From Treponema sp. (GTDB lineage: Bacteria; Spirochaetota; Spirochaetia; Treponematales; Breznakiellaceae), in the NCBI GenBank assembly GCA_031275035.1, contig JAISPH010000174.1:1-14533 (forward strand): DNA of 14,533 nucleotides, read 5' to 3'. This document shows positions 1 through 5,939 of this stretch, piece by piece (the stretch's first letter is position 1; the number at the start of each line of letters is the position of its first letter). The notes beneath the pieces were generated by a model that saw only the letters and a program-made list of their open reading frames with translations, did not search any database and was not told the origin of the DNA. Both the position numbers and the translations under genes were made by a program.

Positions 1-575
1 TGGCGCCCGAAGATTGTATAGTTCAGCAGTATATAAGCGATAACGCAGACCGCCAGCAGTATCCAGATTGGATTCGGTATTCCCAGGGTGTAACCCTTGC
101 CGATCTGCAAAAACTTTTCGTGCATAATGACATAGTTCCTGCCGTTGGAATAAACCATGGCAACGCCCCGGGCTATGGTCATGTTCGACAAGGTGGCGAT
201 AAACGGAGGCAGTCCGCTGACGGAAATTAAGATCCCGTTCAAAATCCCGAAAAGCACGGCTCCGATCATGCCGGCTGTTATGGCGGCCGCCATGCTGTGT
301 CCCTGTTCCAGGAAGCTCCCCACCAATACGGCGGTAACCGCCACGATGGAACCTATGGAAAGATCGATTCCTCCGGTCATGATGACAAAAGTAATACCGA
401 TTGCCAAAATACCGTTAATCGATACCTGGCGCAGCACGTTCAGTATATTCTCGCCTGATAAAAACACCGGTTTTATCAGGGACATAATCACCACAATTAC
501 CAGAATAACCGCCAAAAGCCCAAAACGCTGCAATAAATTTCTGATATTCTTTATCTGCGCGAAAGAAAAAACCAT
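1..575 (-). CDS. Sugar ABC transporter permease (RbsC/MglC family), C-terminus beyond window
   Basis: Inner-membrane permease of a ribose/galactose-type ABC importer, forming the translocation path for a sugar delivered by a periplasmic binding protein. Translating the minus strand from the ATG at 575 gives 191 complete codons before the left edge, so the C-terminal part is missing. The family signature TGGIDLSIGS is at residues 67-76 and GLPPFIATLS at 121-130. Hydrophobic stretches at about 20-34, 54-88, 95-120 and 170-186 fit membrane helices. The start lies one base after the TAG stop of the ATPase gene, and the ribosome site GGAGGG sits inside the end of that gene, so the two are one operon and probably translationally coupled. 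The sugar cannot be told from sequence. No binding-protein gene lies upstream of the ATPase, so it may follow this gene outside the window. Confidence 0.9.
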   Translation of the reverse strand, partial: MVFSFAQIKNIRNLLQRFGLLAVILVIVVIMSLIKPVFLSGENILNVLRQVSINGILAIGITFVIMTGGIDLSIGSIVAVTAVLVGSFLEQGHSMAAAITAGMIGAVLFGILNGILISVSGLPPFIATLSNMTIARGVAMVYSNGRNYVIMHEKFLQIGKGYTLGIPNPIWILLAVCVIAYILLNYTIFGR

Positions 576-576
576 G

Positions 577-2085
577 CTAAATACCCTCCAGAGCCAGTCT
601 TAAAATTGTTTCCTGCGACACCTGGTTACGCTCAATATAGGTTCCCTGGATCTTCCCGTTGGACATCACCAGGATTCTGTCGCTCATGCCGATAAGTTCC
701 GGCATTTCCGAAGATATCATGATAATAGCAATACCCTGCCTGGCAAGATCGAGCATCATATCATAGATTGCAAACTTTGCTCCCACGTCAATTCCCCGGG
801 TGGGTTCATCCAGGATAATCACCTTGGGTTTGGACATAAGACACTTGGCCAGCACCACCTTCTGCTGATTCCCGCCGGAAAGGTTTACCACCATGTCCCC
901 CAGGCTGTGCATACGCACGGTCATCTCTTTGGCCTTGTGGCTGCAGAGCCGCCATTCTTTGCGGTGGTTAAGAAAGGTCATCCGGGAAAACTGTTCCTCG
1001 TTTTTAAGGGCGATGTTTTCTTTAACGCTCCGGCACATTACCAGTCCCAAGGCCTTCCGGTCCTCGGGGGCTATGGATATGAGGTTTTTCTTCGCATCCC
1101 GGGGGCTTTTAGTCTTTATTTGCCTGCCGTCCAGGTACACTTCCCCGGAGTCCGGCTTGTCATATCCGACGAGGGCCCGCATCACCTCGCTTCGGCCTGC
1201 GCCGACCAGCCCTGCAAGGCCCAGAATCTCTCCCGCCCTTACGCTCAGGGATACATCTTCAAAGAAGCCCTTGCGGGAAAAATTTTTAATCTCCAGTACG
1301 ACATTCCCCTTGGGAGCCGTATTGACCGGGTATACCCCGGAAAGTTCCCTGCCCACCATAAGGCTGATGATCTTATCGTGATCGATTTGGACCCGCTCAA
1401 AACAGCCTACCATGGCGCCGTCCCGGAGCACCGAAATCCGGTCCGCCAGGTGCATCACCTCTTCGATGCGATGGGAAATATAGATGATCCCCACCCCCCG
1501 TTTTTTCAGAATGCCGATGGTTTTGAACAGTTCTTCGGTTTCATTTGCCGTCAGGGAAGAGGTGGGTTCGTCCATGATGATAAGTTTGGCGTTATAGGAG
1601 ACGGCTTTGATAATTTCGATCATCTGGATCTGGGCGATGTTCAGCATCTTTATCTTCATGGAGGGGGAGATCTTCCTGTCCATGTTGTATTCTTTCAGCA
1701 GGGCCAGTGTATCCCGGTTGATCTGTTTGCGGTTCAAAAAGGGGGTCCCCCTGATCCGCTTCTCCCGGCCCACGAAGATATTCTCGGCGATGGTCATTTC
1801 CATAATGGGGTTAAGTTCCTGATGAATCATGGAAATCCCCATATTCAGGGCTTCCCGGGCGCCCCTGATGTCCACCGGACGGCCTTCAAAAAAGATCTGC
1901 CCCTTATCCCGGGTATAAATTCCCATGATGATCTTCATTAACGTGGATTTACCGGCGCCGTTCTCACCCATCAGCGCATGGAGTTCCCCGGGCTGCACAT
2001 TAAAATTTACATTAGACAAGACGGTGGTTCCGAAAAAAGTCTTGCTGATTGATTTTGTCTCCAGGATATACGTTTGTTCACCCAT
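577..2085 (-). CDS. mglA: Sugar ABC transporter ATP-binding protein, MglA/RbsA type (two nucleotide-binding domains)
   Basis: Cytoplasmic ATPase that powers import of a monosaccharide (galactose, methylgalactoside, ribose or a similar sugar). The 502 residues are the normal family length and carry two ABC domains. Domain 1 has Walker A GENGAGKST (40-48), Q-loop HQE (88-90), a degenerate signature LNIAQIQ (148-154), Walker B LIIMDEPT (168-175) and the switch His at 205. Domain 2 has the degenerate P-loop GLVGAGRSE (292-300), which lacks the Lys, a proper signature LSGGNQQ (402-408), Walker B VIILDEPT (422-429), and SSE (458-460) where the switch His would be. This asymmetry is usual for the family. 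The degenerate first signature and SYNAKLIIMDEPTSSL resemble MglA more than RbsA, but the symbol is tentative. AGGGG lies just before the ATG. It is first in its operon, with the permease one base downstream. Confidence 0.93.
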   Translation of the reverse strand: MGEQTYILETKSISKTFFGTTVLSNVNFNVQPGELHALMGENGAGKSTLMKIIMGIYTRDKGQIFFEGRPVDIRGAREALNMGISMIHQELNPIMEMTIAENIFVGREKRIRGTPFLNRKQINRDTLALLKEYNMDRKISPSMKIKMLNIAQIQMIEIIKAVSYNAKLIIMDEPTSSLTANETEELFKTIGILKKRGVGIIYISHRIEEVMHLADRISVLRDGAMVGCFERVQIDHDKIISLMVGRELSGVYPVNTAPKGNVVLEIKNFSRKGFFEDVSLSVRAGEILGLAGLVGAGRSEVMRALVGYDKPDSGEVYLDGRQIKTKSPRDAKKNLISIAPEDRKALGLVMCRSVKENIALKNEEQFSRMTFLNHRKEWRLCSHKAKEMTVRMHSLGDMVVNLSGGNQQKVVLAKCLMSKPKVIILDEPTRGIDVGAKFAIYDMMLDLARQGIAIIMISSEMPELIGMSDRILVMSNGKIQGTYIERNQVSQETILRLALEGI

Positions 2086-2105
2086 ATCATCCCCTGTCCT
2101 GATCG

Positions 2106-2150
2106 CAGATTATCCACATCTGTAGGATATCCTATGGAAAAACGTTTTTC
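2106..2150. promoter_or_regulatory. Cluster of three palindromes in the transporter leader; the 14-bp one looks like a LacI-family operator
   Basis: Three inverted repeats lie side by side between the predicted start point and the ATPase ATG. GAAAAACGTTTTTC (2137-2150) is a perfect 14-base palindrome centred on CG, the form typical of LacI/GalR-family operators. TAGGATATCCTA (2123-2134) is a perfect 12-base palindrome. CAGAT (2106-2110) and ATCTG (2118-2122) form a third repeat with a 7-base loop. Their place, about 40 to 85 bases downstream of the start, would suit roadblock repression. No regulator gene is visible in the window. Confidence 0.5.
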
Positions 2151-2197
2151 TGCAACGGTAACCAATTCTACCTGTTTACCTGATCTATTACTGTTGT

Positions 2198-2226
2198 ATT
2201 GTACCGGGCTGTGGTTTTCCTGTCAA
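2198..2226 (-). promoter_or_regulatory. Predicted sigma-70-type promoter of the sugar transporter operon
   Basis: On the minus strand a perfect -35 TTGACA (2221-2226) is followed after exactly 17 bases by TACAAT (2198-2203), one mismatch from consensus. Transcription would start near 2191, giving a leader of about 105 bases before the ATPase ATG. The -35 lies only 21 bases beyond the stop of the upstream zinc-ribbon gene, so the transporter has its own promoter in an AT-rich gap. Confidence 0.75.
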
Positions 2227-2246
2227 GCAATTTTTTGCCGGGAAAT

Positions 2247-3374
2247 CTATCTTGCCGTCCCCTTTTTATCTGATCTTTTTTTCTCTTTTAACAGCCTGCT
2301 TACTCTTTCATACCCGCACGTCCTGCACCCGCACCCGTTTAAATGACCAGACGGCTTTTGAAGGAACCGGCCGTGAATATCGCAGGTTATAACCATGGGA
2401 TGCCCGGCGTCTATATAAGAGGCTTTGTCATACCGGTATTTTTGCCCGTGGATTTTCCGCGCCCTTTTGACAAATTCCGCAAAGGAGAGCCGCCTTTTTT
2501 CTTTCCTGCTCTCAAGGCCGCATTTGTGGCAGCCGTGGCCGTTCATTACGTGTTTCTCCGCGTTCTGGCTGAATTCACCGTGAACGGGGCAGACAATTGT
2601 TACGGGGCTGCTTAAATTGGTATAAGAGGATTCGATATAGCGGTATTTTTTCCCGTGGACTTTCCGCGCCCTTTTGACAAATTCCGCGAAAGAGATCCTC
2701 TTCTTTTCCCCCCTGCTCTTGCGGCCGCATTGGGGACAGCCGCTGCCCTGGTGTATATGGTTTTGCACCGACTGGGTGAATTCCCCGTGAACGGGACAGA
2801 TGATGGTTATTTTCTGTTTGGCCGCGGTAACCGTGCCGATCTTTGAATAATCATATCTGCCGCCGTGTACCGCTTTGGCCGCTTGCAAAAAATGCCGGGT
2901 ATCCCAGGGCCGGTGGACATTACATTCGGGGCAGGGGGAACGGCCGTTAATGTGCTTCCGGACGGTGGTGGTAAACGGGCCGTGTGCCGGGCAAATGACC
3001 GTTATCGGCTCGTCAAGAGAACGGTATCTCGTTACTTCCGAATAGTCGTAGGTTCCTTTCCCGAATATTTCTTCCGCCTTTTCGATGAAATATTCCCTGT
3101 TTGTAATGGGGTCAAAATATTCACGGCGGCACTGGGGGCAGCAAAGCCCCTTTAGAAAAGCGTCGGGGGCAACGGAAAAGGGGCCGTGTTTTTTGCAGAC
3201 AATTTCCACCGGGGTTTTTGAGTACCGGTATATGACCTTTTCATAACCGAAACGGTCGCCGTATATCATTTTTGCCAGTATTATGAATTCTTCCTGTGAA
3301 CGGCCGTGCGAACCGTGACAGAAAAGACGCCTGGTGGAGATTCTCTTTGCGCCTTCAAGCAGTTTTGGTCTCAT
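2247..3374 (-). CDS. Zinc-ribbon repeat protein, five DUF723-like CHCC repeats
   Basis: A 375-residue protein built from five repeats of 65 to 69 residues. Each repeat has a helical start of the type FxxxAxxxHGxxYxY and then a zinc-ribbon C-P-x-H-G-x-F with a distal C-x2-C. The ligand sets are C60/H63/C79/C82, C128/H131/C148/C151, C193/H196/C213/C216, C262/H265/C282/C285 and C331/H334/C350/C353. Such repeats (resembling DUF723) are known to me from phage, mobile-element and homing-endonuclease-associated proteins; nucleic-acid binding is likely but inferred. No nuclease domain is attached. The ATG at 3374 is the only conventional start before an upstream in-frame stop, yet it has a poor ribosome site. 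The N-terminal 25 residues (with LFCHGSHG) may be the worn remnant of a further repeat, so the gene could be truncated. The C-terminus is basic (KEKKRSDKKG). Confidence 0.7.
   Translation of the reverse strand: MRPKLLEGAKRISTRRLFCHGSHGRSQEEFIILAKMIYGDRFGYEKVIYRYSKTPVEIVCKKHGPFSVAPDAFLKGLCCPQCRREYFDPITNREYFIEKAEEIFGKGTYDYSEVTRYRSLDEPITVICPAHGPFTTTVRKHINGRSPCPECNVHRPWDTRHFLQAAKAVHGGRYDYSKIGTVTAAKQKITIICPVHGEFTQSVQNHIHQGSGCPQCGRKSRGEKKRISFAEFVKRARKVHGKKYRYIESSYTNLSSPVTIVCPVHGEFSQNAEKHVMNGHGCHKCGLESRKEKRRLSFAEFVKRARKIHGQKYRYDKASYIDAGHPMVITCDIHGRFLQKPSGHLNGCGCRTCGYERVSRLLKEKKRSDKKGTAR
2414..2752 (-). repeat. Direct DNA repeat within the zinc-ribbon gene (repeats 4 and 5)
   Basis: About 130 bases from 2414 recur at 2621 with an offset of exactly 207 bases (69 codons). 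The stretch around TTTGACAAATTCCGC is nearly identical in both copies. They encode RISFAEFVKRARKVHGKKYRY and RLSFAEFVKRARKIHGQKYRY. This points to a recent internal duplication, whereas repeats 1 to 3 have diverged. Confidence 0.75.
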
Positions 3375-3451
3375 TGAAACATATCCGCTCCGTCTCCGGT
3401 ACGCATACTGCCATCAGGCAACAAGGGATGGAAACAGCCCCCTTCCCTTCT

Positions 3452-3790
3452 TTATACGGTCTTTGGCCTGCGACCCCTTGGCTTGGGAGCAGCGGGGGCG
3501 GCAGGGGCAGCCTTTGGCTTGCGGCCCCTCGGCTTGGGGGCGGCGGCCTCCCCGGCGGGGGCGGCCCCCCGTGCGGGTTTGCGTCCCGGCTTTTTGGAAG
3601 CCCCGGTTTCCGCGGTTTCGTCGACAATTTTGGCGGCGGCGGCGTTTTTCTGTATTGAGGCTATTCCTTTGAGGGCCGATTTCTTGTCGGGATAGCTCTC
3701 ACCGGAGGCGATAATTTCGCCGTTGGCGGCCTTGAGGTTAAAGCGGTATTTTTTCGCTCTATCCAGATAGACAGTGAATTGTGCGGGCAT
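3452..3790 (-). CDS. DUF1508 (YegP-type) domain protein with AT-hook-like basic tail
   Basis: A 112-residue protein of two parts. Residues 3-58 (FTVYLDRAKKYRFNLKAANG and on to GIASIQKNA) match the DUF1508 fold known from E. coli YegP, present here once and not as YegP's tandem pair. Residues 62-112 form a low-complexity Ala/Pro/Lys/Arg tail with three AT-hook-like cores: KKPGRKPAR (66-74), KPRGRKPK (86-93) and KPRGRRPK (103-110). That layout suggests DNA binding in the minor groove or nucleoid association; this is inference. Start at 3790 is supported by AAGGAG (complement of 3797-3802) six bases upstream of the ATG. It lies between the zinc-ribbon gene and the 192-residue gene, all on the same strand, with an 80-base gap upstream. 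The tail codons are extremely GC-rich. Confidence 0.8.
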   Translation of the reverse strand: MPAQFTVYLDRAKKYRFNLKAANGEIIASGESYPDKKSALKGIASIQKNAAAAKIVDETAETGASKKPGRKPARGAAPAGEAAAPKPRGRKPKAAPAAPAAPKPRGRRPKTV

Positions 3791-3827
3791 TTGATACTCC
3801 TTCGTATGGTTTGTATAACAGACTTAT

Positions 3828-3840
3828 CCGGAAACTCCGG
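3828..3840. repeat. Inverted repeat upstream of the DUF1508 gene
   Basis: CCGGA-AAC-TCCGG, five-base perfect arms, lies about 40 bases before the DUF1508 start. It could be an operator or a short hairpin. No T-run follows on either strand, so it is not a convincing terminator. Confidence 0.3.
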
Positions 3841-3870
3841 TCCCCGGACAAGCCCAACAGGTGATTGCAC

Positions 3871-4449
3871 CTATATGACTTTATCACTTTTCCTTCTTCG
3901 TTTCCTGGCGGCATAAGCGGCCCACTCCTCCTCCGAAACTTCCGGCAGGAGGGGGCAGGAATGGGCGGCCATAAACAGGCGGTTGATATAGTCCCGATCT
4001 ATGCACAGGTCAAGCGGTACTTCTATTTTGTTAATGAAGGGGAAAAGCAGAAAAGAATTGATATACTCATATTTTTGCCAGATGGCATCCTCGTGCTTGG
4101 CGAACCCCAGACCCCTGCAATCATCGTCGGAATGAATAAAGGCGGCGAAGAGGAGATGACCAAGTCCCTCCCGCTTGACAAGTTCATGAATTTCTTTGAG
4201 GGCTACGGCGGTGTTGGGGGCATAATCCAATTCGGCTATGGGCTGCGGGGAATTGAAAAAACGGTTTATATGTTCTTCCAGGGCGGCGAATGTTTCCTTG
4301 GGGTCTTTGATGGTCGCCTCCAGTTCAAGACGGGGGTCTTCAAAGGTATACACATCATCTTCAATATGATAGTCAAAATAGAATGCAGACGCCTTCGTAT
4401 CAAAAACAAATATCTTGTTGATAAAGGGTTTGGAAAAAGTAGCCGCCAT
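3871..4449 (-). CDS. Uncharacterised 192-residue protein
   Basis: I do not recognise this protein. It has no signal peptide, no clear membrane segment and no obvious catalytic motif. It is acidic and aromatic in the first two thirds (for example FYFDYHIEDDVYTFEDPRLE, residues 23-42), has a His/Asp/Cys cluster (HSDDDCRGLGFAKHED, about 107-122), and ends in a strongly basic tail (ARKRRRKSDKVI). The two related segments SKPFINKIFVFD and FPFINKIEVPLD (near 6-17 and 136-147) may mark an internal duplication. The ATG at 4449 has no Shine-Dalgarno sequence. A weak promoter -10 lies nine bases upstream. It is probably a soluble cytoplasmic protein and could be lineage-specific. Confidence 0.6.
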   Translation of the reverse strand: MAATFSKPFINKIFVFDTKASAFYFDYHIEDDVYTFEDPRLELEATIKDPKETFAALEEHINRFFNSPQPIAELDYAPNTAVALKEIHELVKREGLGHLLFAAFIHSDDDCRGLGFAKHEDAIWQKYEYINSFLLFPFINKIEVPLDLCIDRDYINRLFMAAHSCPLLPEVSEEEWAAYAARKRRRKSDKVI

Positions 4450-4458
4450 ATTGAAACC

Positions 4459-4487
4459 AGTCTACCACAGGTATACGCTAAAATCAA
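4459..4487 (-). promoter_or_regulatory. Candidate promoter of the 192-residue gene
   Basis: On the minus strand TTGATT (4482-4487) and TAGACT (4459-4464) are 17 bases apart, each matching four of six consensus bases. The -10 is only nine bases from the ATG, so a transcript starting there would carry almost no leader, which fits the missing ribosome site. Weak by sequence alone. Confidence 0.3.
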
Positions 4488-4654
4488 GGGCTATACAAAA
4501 AATTCCGGACCCGGCGAGCCTTGGAACTCTCCGGGGTTTTAAAACGCATTTCATTTTACAATGCGGCGGCGATTCAGGCAGTACTTCTCACTACCACGGG
4601 AAAGACAACGTCCCGTTTACCTCCGCCGTAAGACGCTTGCCGCATCGGATTTCG

Positions 4655-4675
4655 GTTCTGAACAGTTCTGAACAG
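4655..4675. repeat. Tandem 10-bp repeat of a short palindrome (possible operator)
   Basis: TTCTGAACAG occurs twice in direct succession (4656-4665 and 4666-4675). Each copy contributes to GTTC-T-GAAC, so two small palindromes lie one helical turn apart. That spacing is what a cooperatively binding regulator would use. Confidence 0.4.
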
Positions 4676-4682
4676 CTATACC

Positions 4683-4714
4683 GTTTTGTACGGCGCAAAC
4701 GCCTGGTACAAAAC
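4683..4714. other. Long stable hairpin in the pyr upstream region
   Basis: GTTTTGTAC (4683-4691) and GTACAAAAC (4706-4714) are perfect 9-base arms. Inside, GGCG (4692-4695) pairs with CGCC (4700-4703) around a CAAA loop, with TG as a bulge. The total is 13 base pairs. No T-run follows on either strand, so it is not an intrinsic terminator. It may be an RNA element, an operator or a cruciform; the role is unknown. Confidence 0.55.
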
Positions 4715-4750
4715 CTTGTGCCGGGCGGGCCGCTTGACCGGCGCGCCCCC

Positions 4751-4799
4751 TTGCGCCGGAAGGCGGACATGGGGTATACTGGCGGAGTATGCAGCATAC
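4751..4799 (+). promoter_or_regulatory. Candidate pyr operon promoter with overlapping start-site palindrome
   Basis: TATACT (4775-4780) matches the -10 consensus at five of six positions. Eighteen bases upstream is TTGCGC (4751-4756), a poor -35. Transcription would begin near 4787. Exactly there lies the palindrome GTATGC-A-GCATAC (4787-4799), which is well placed for an operator. The first ATG of the leader frame (4789) would be practically at the 5' end of the RNA. Confidence 0.4.
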
Positions 4800-4992
4800 A
4801 GCAAAGGAAATGGACCGCCCTATCCGCCGCCGTTTCGAAGCCGCCCGTGCGGCGTTTGGAGCGGGCCTTGCAGGTTCCGGCGTTACTGTCCGTATTATTG
4901 ACCGCCCCTTAATGGGGCGGTTTTTTTATAGATCCGGCCGGAATATAGAGCTTCTTCCGGAAACTGAGGCATTGGGAGGGGAACATGCTTAA
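4789..4992 (+). CDS. Possible pyr leader peptide frame reading through the attenuator
   Basis: A 67-codon frame starts at the ATG at 4789, or at the internal ATG at 4810, which has AAAGG very close upstream. It runs straight through the terminator hairpin and its T-run (coding ...[12 protein letters not shown]) and stops at TAA 4990-4992, overlapping pyrB's ATG by 8 bases. The peptide is Arg-rich at the start ([16 protein letters not shown], residues 8-23) and resembles nothing I know. The arrangement mirrors E. coli pyrL, where a ribosome close behind RNA polymerase stops the attenuator forming when UTP is low. Against it: no properly spaced ribosome site, and GC-rich DNA gives chance frames. 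Confidence 0.35.
   Translation: MQHTAKEMDRPIRRRFEAARAAFGAGLAGSGVTVRIIDRPLMGRFFYRSGRNIELLPETEALGGEHA
4901..4927 (+). terminator. Intrinsic terminator upstream of pyrB, probable attenuator
   Basis: ACCGCCCC (4901-4908), loop TTAAT, then GGGGCGGT (4914-4921), followed at once by a run of T (4921-4927). An 8-bp, almost all G-C stem with a U-tract is a textbook Rho-independent terminator. It lies 57 bases before the pyrB start on the coding strand, with no complete gene between it and the candidate promoter, so its likely role is attenuation of the pyr operon. The same ACCGCCC sequence also occurs at about 4812-4818 and could pair with the right arm instead. Confidence 0.9.
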
Positions 4993-5908
4993 GGGACGGC
5001 ACTTGATAGAGCCGGGAAATTTCAGCCTGGAAGAGCTGGAGGGCCTCTTTAGTCTGGCGGAGCGGATCGAAGAGGACCCCCGGTATCTGCGGGACTCCTG
5101 CCGGGGACGGGTGCTGGCCACGCTCTTCTTCGAGCCCAGTACCCGGACCCGGCTGAGTTTCGAGGCGGCCATGCTGCGGCTGGGGGGAAGCTGCCTTGGC
5201 TTTGCCGAACCGGGCTCCAGCTCCGCCGCCAAGGGAGAAAGCCTGGCGGATACGGTCAGGACCGTATCCTGCTATGCCGACGCCATTGTCATGCGAAACC
5301 CCAAGGAGGGAGCGGCCCTGCTGGCGTCCCGGTACTCCGGCGCGCCGGTGATCAACGCCGGAGACGGCGGCCACCATCATCCAACCCAGACCTTGACGGA
5401 TCTGCTTACCATAAGGCGGATGCGGGGGCTTCTGGGGAACATCACCGTCGGCTTCTGCGGGGATCTCCGGTTCGGGCGCACCGTTCACTCCCTGGCAAAG
5501 GCCCTGTCCCGGTATCCCGCCGTCAGGATGATCTTCATCTCTCCGCCGGAACTTACCGTCCCCGAATACATTACCGGTGTTCTTAAAAAAGAGGGGGTGG
5601 AATATGCGGAAACCGACAGGCTGGAAAAGGTAATGGCCGATCTGGACGTACTCTACATGACCCGGGTCCAGCGGGAACGTTTTTTTAACGAAGAAGATTA
5701 TATACGCCTTAAAGACAGTTACATCCTGACCGCCCAAAAAATGGAAAACGCCAGGCCGGACATGATCGTCCTTCACCCCCTGCCCCGGGTAAACGAAATC
5801 GCCGTGGAGGTGGACAACGATCCCAGGGCGGTTTACTTTAAGCAGACAAAGTACGGCATGTATGTACGGATGGCTCTTATCGCTTCGATCCTGGGGGCTG
5901 CGGAATGA
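4985..5908 (+). CDS. pyrB: Aspartate carbamoyltransferase catalytic subunit
   Basis: Condenses carbamoyl phosphate with L-aspartate to N-carbamoyl-aspartate, the committed step of de novo pyrimidine synthesis, in the cytoplasm. The 307 residues match the family length. The carbamoyl-phosphate loop FFEPSTRTR is at 48-56, the mobile-loop Lys in AAKGES at 83, [10 protein letters not shown] at 126-135 (family GDGxxxHPTQ, catalytic His 132), and HPLPRVNEI at 264-272. [12 protein letters not shown] (159-170) belongs to the aspartate domain. The ATG at 4985 follows GGAGGGG with good spacing. The next gene encodes the regulatory chain, so the enzyme is probably the allosteric PyrB6-PyrI6 type. It stands directly behind the attenuator and overlaps the putative leader frame by 8 bases. 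Confidence 0.98.
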   Translation: MLKGRHLIEPGNFSLEELEGLFSLAERIEEDPRYLRDSCRGRVLATLFFEPSTRTRLSFEAAMLRLGGSCLGFAEPGSSSAAKGESLADTVRTVSCYADAIVMRNPKEGAALLASRYSGAPVINAGDGGHHHPTQTLTDLLTIRRMRGLLGNITVGFCGDLRFGRTVHSLAKALSRYPAVRMIFISPPELTVPEYITGVLKKEGVEYAETDRLEKVMADLDVLYMTRVQRERFFNEEDYIRLKDSYILTAQKMENARPDMIVLHPLPRVNEIAVEVDNDPRAVYFKQTKYGMYVRMALIASILGAAE

Positions 5909-5939
5909 TCCGTCCGGCAAAAACAAAGAGGGGCACGCT

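Larger units (their letters stand above)
4450..4984. other. Divergent intergenic region and pyr operon leader, rich in palindromes and hairpins
   Basis: These 535 bases separate the minus-strand 192-residue gene from pyrB. No convincing long gene is seen in them. From left to right they hold: an imperfect hairpin CCCGG-GAG/CTC-CCGGG (4510-4535); a nested structure in which 4562-4569 can pair with 4623-4630 around an inner hairpin ACGGGA/TCCCGT (4596-4616); the tandem repeat at 4655-4675; a long hairpin at 4683-4714; a GC-rich stretch with GGCGCGCC; a candidate promoter and palindrome at 4751-4799; the terminator at 4901-4927; and a second short CCGGAA/TTCCGG pairing before the pyrB ribosome site GGAGGGG. 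I recognise no PyrR-binding loop and no known riboswitch. Confidence 0.6.

Noticed and set aside
2414..2752. CRISPR or mobile-element repeat
   Set aside because: Two copies only, in frame and 207 bases apart, fully explained as duplicated zinc-ribbon codons.
4510..4540. Intrinsic terminator CCCGG-GAG/CTC-CCGGG followed by four T
   Set aside because: The stem has an internal mismatch and the T-run is only four. On the other strand the six-T run is seven bases away from the stem. Kept only as part of the structured region.
4683..4714. tRNA or tRNA-like element
   Set aside because: The hairpin is a single stem with a bulge; no D, T or acceptor arms can be drawn around it.
4415..4912. 165-codon plus-strand frame across the divergent intergenic region
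   Set aside because: Starts inside the oppositely oriented 192-residue gene, has no ribosome site or recognisable domain, and runs across several hairpins into the terminator stem.
4901..4984. PyrR-binding antiterminator loop
   Set aside because: I searched the leader by eye for the conserved PyrR loop and its flanking stem and saw none; no pyrR gene is in the window.
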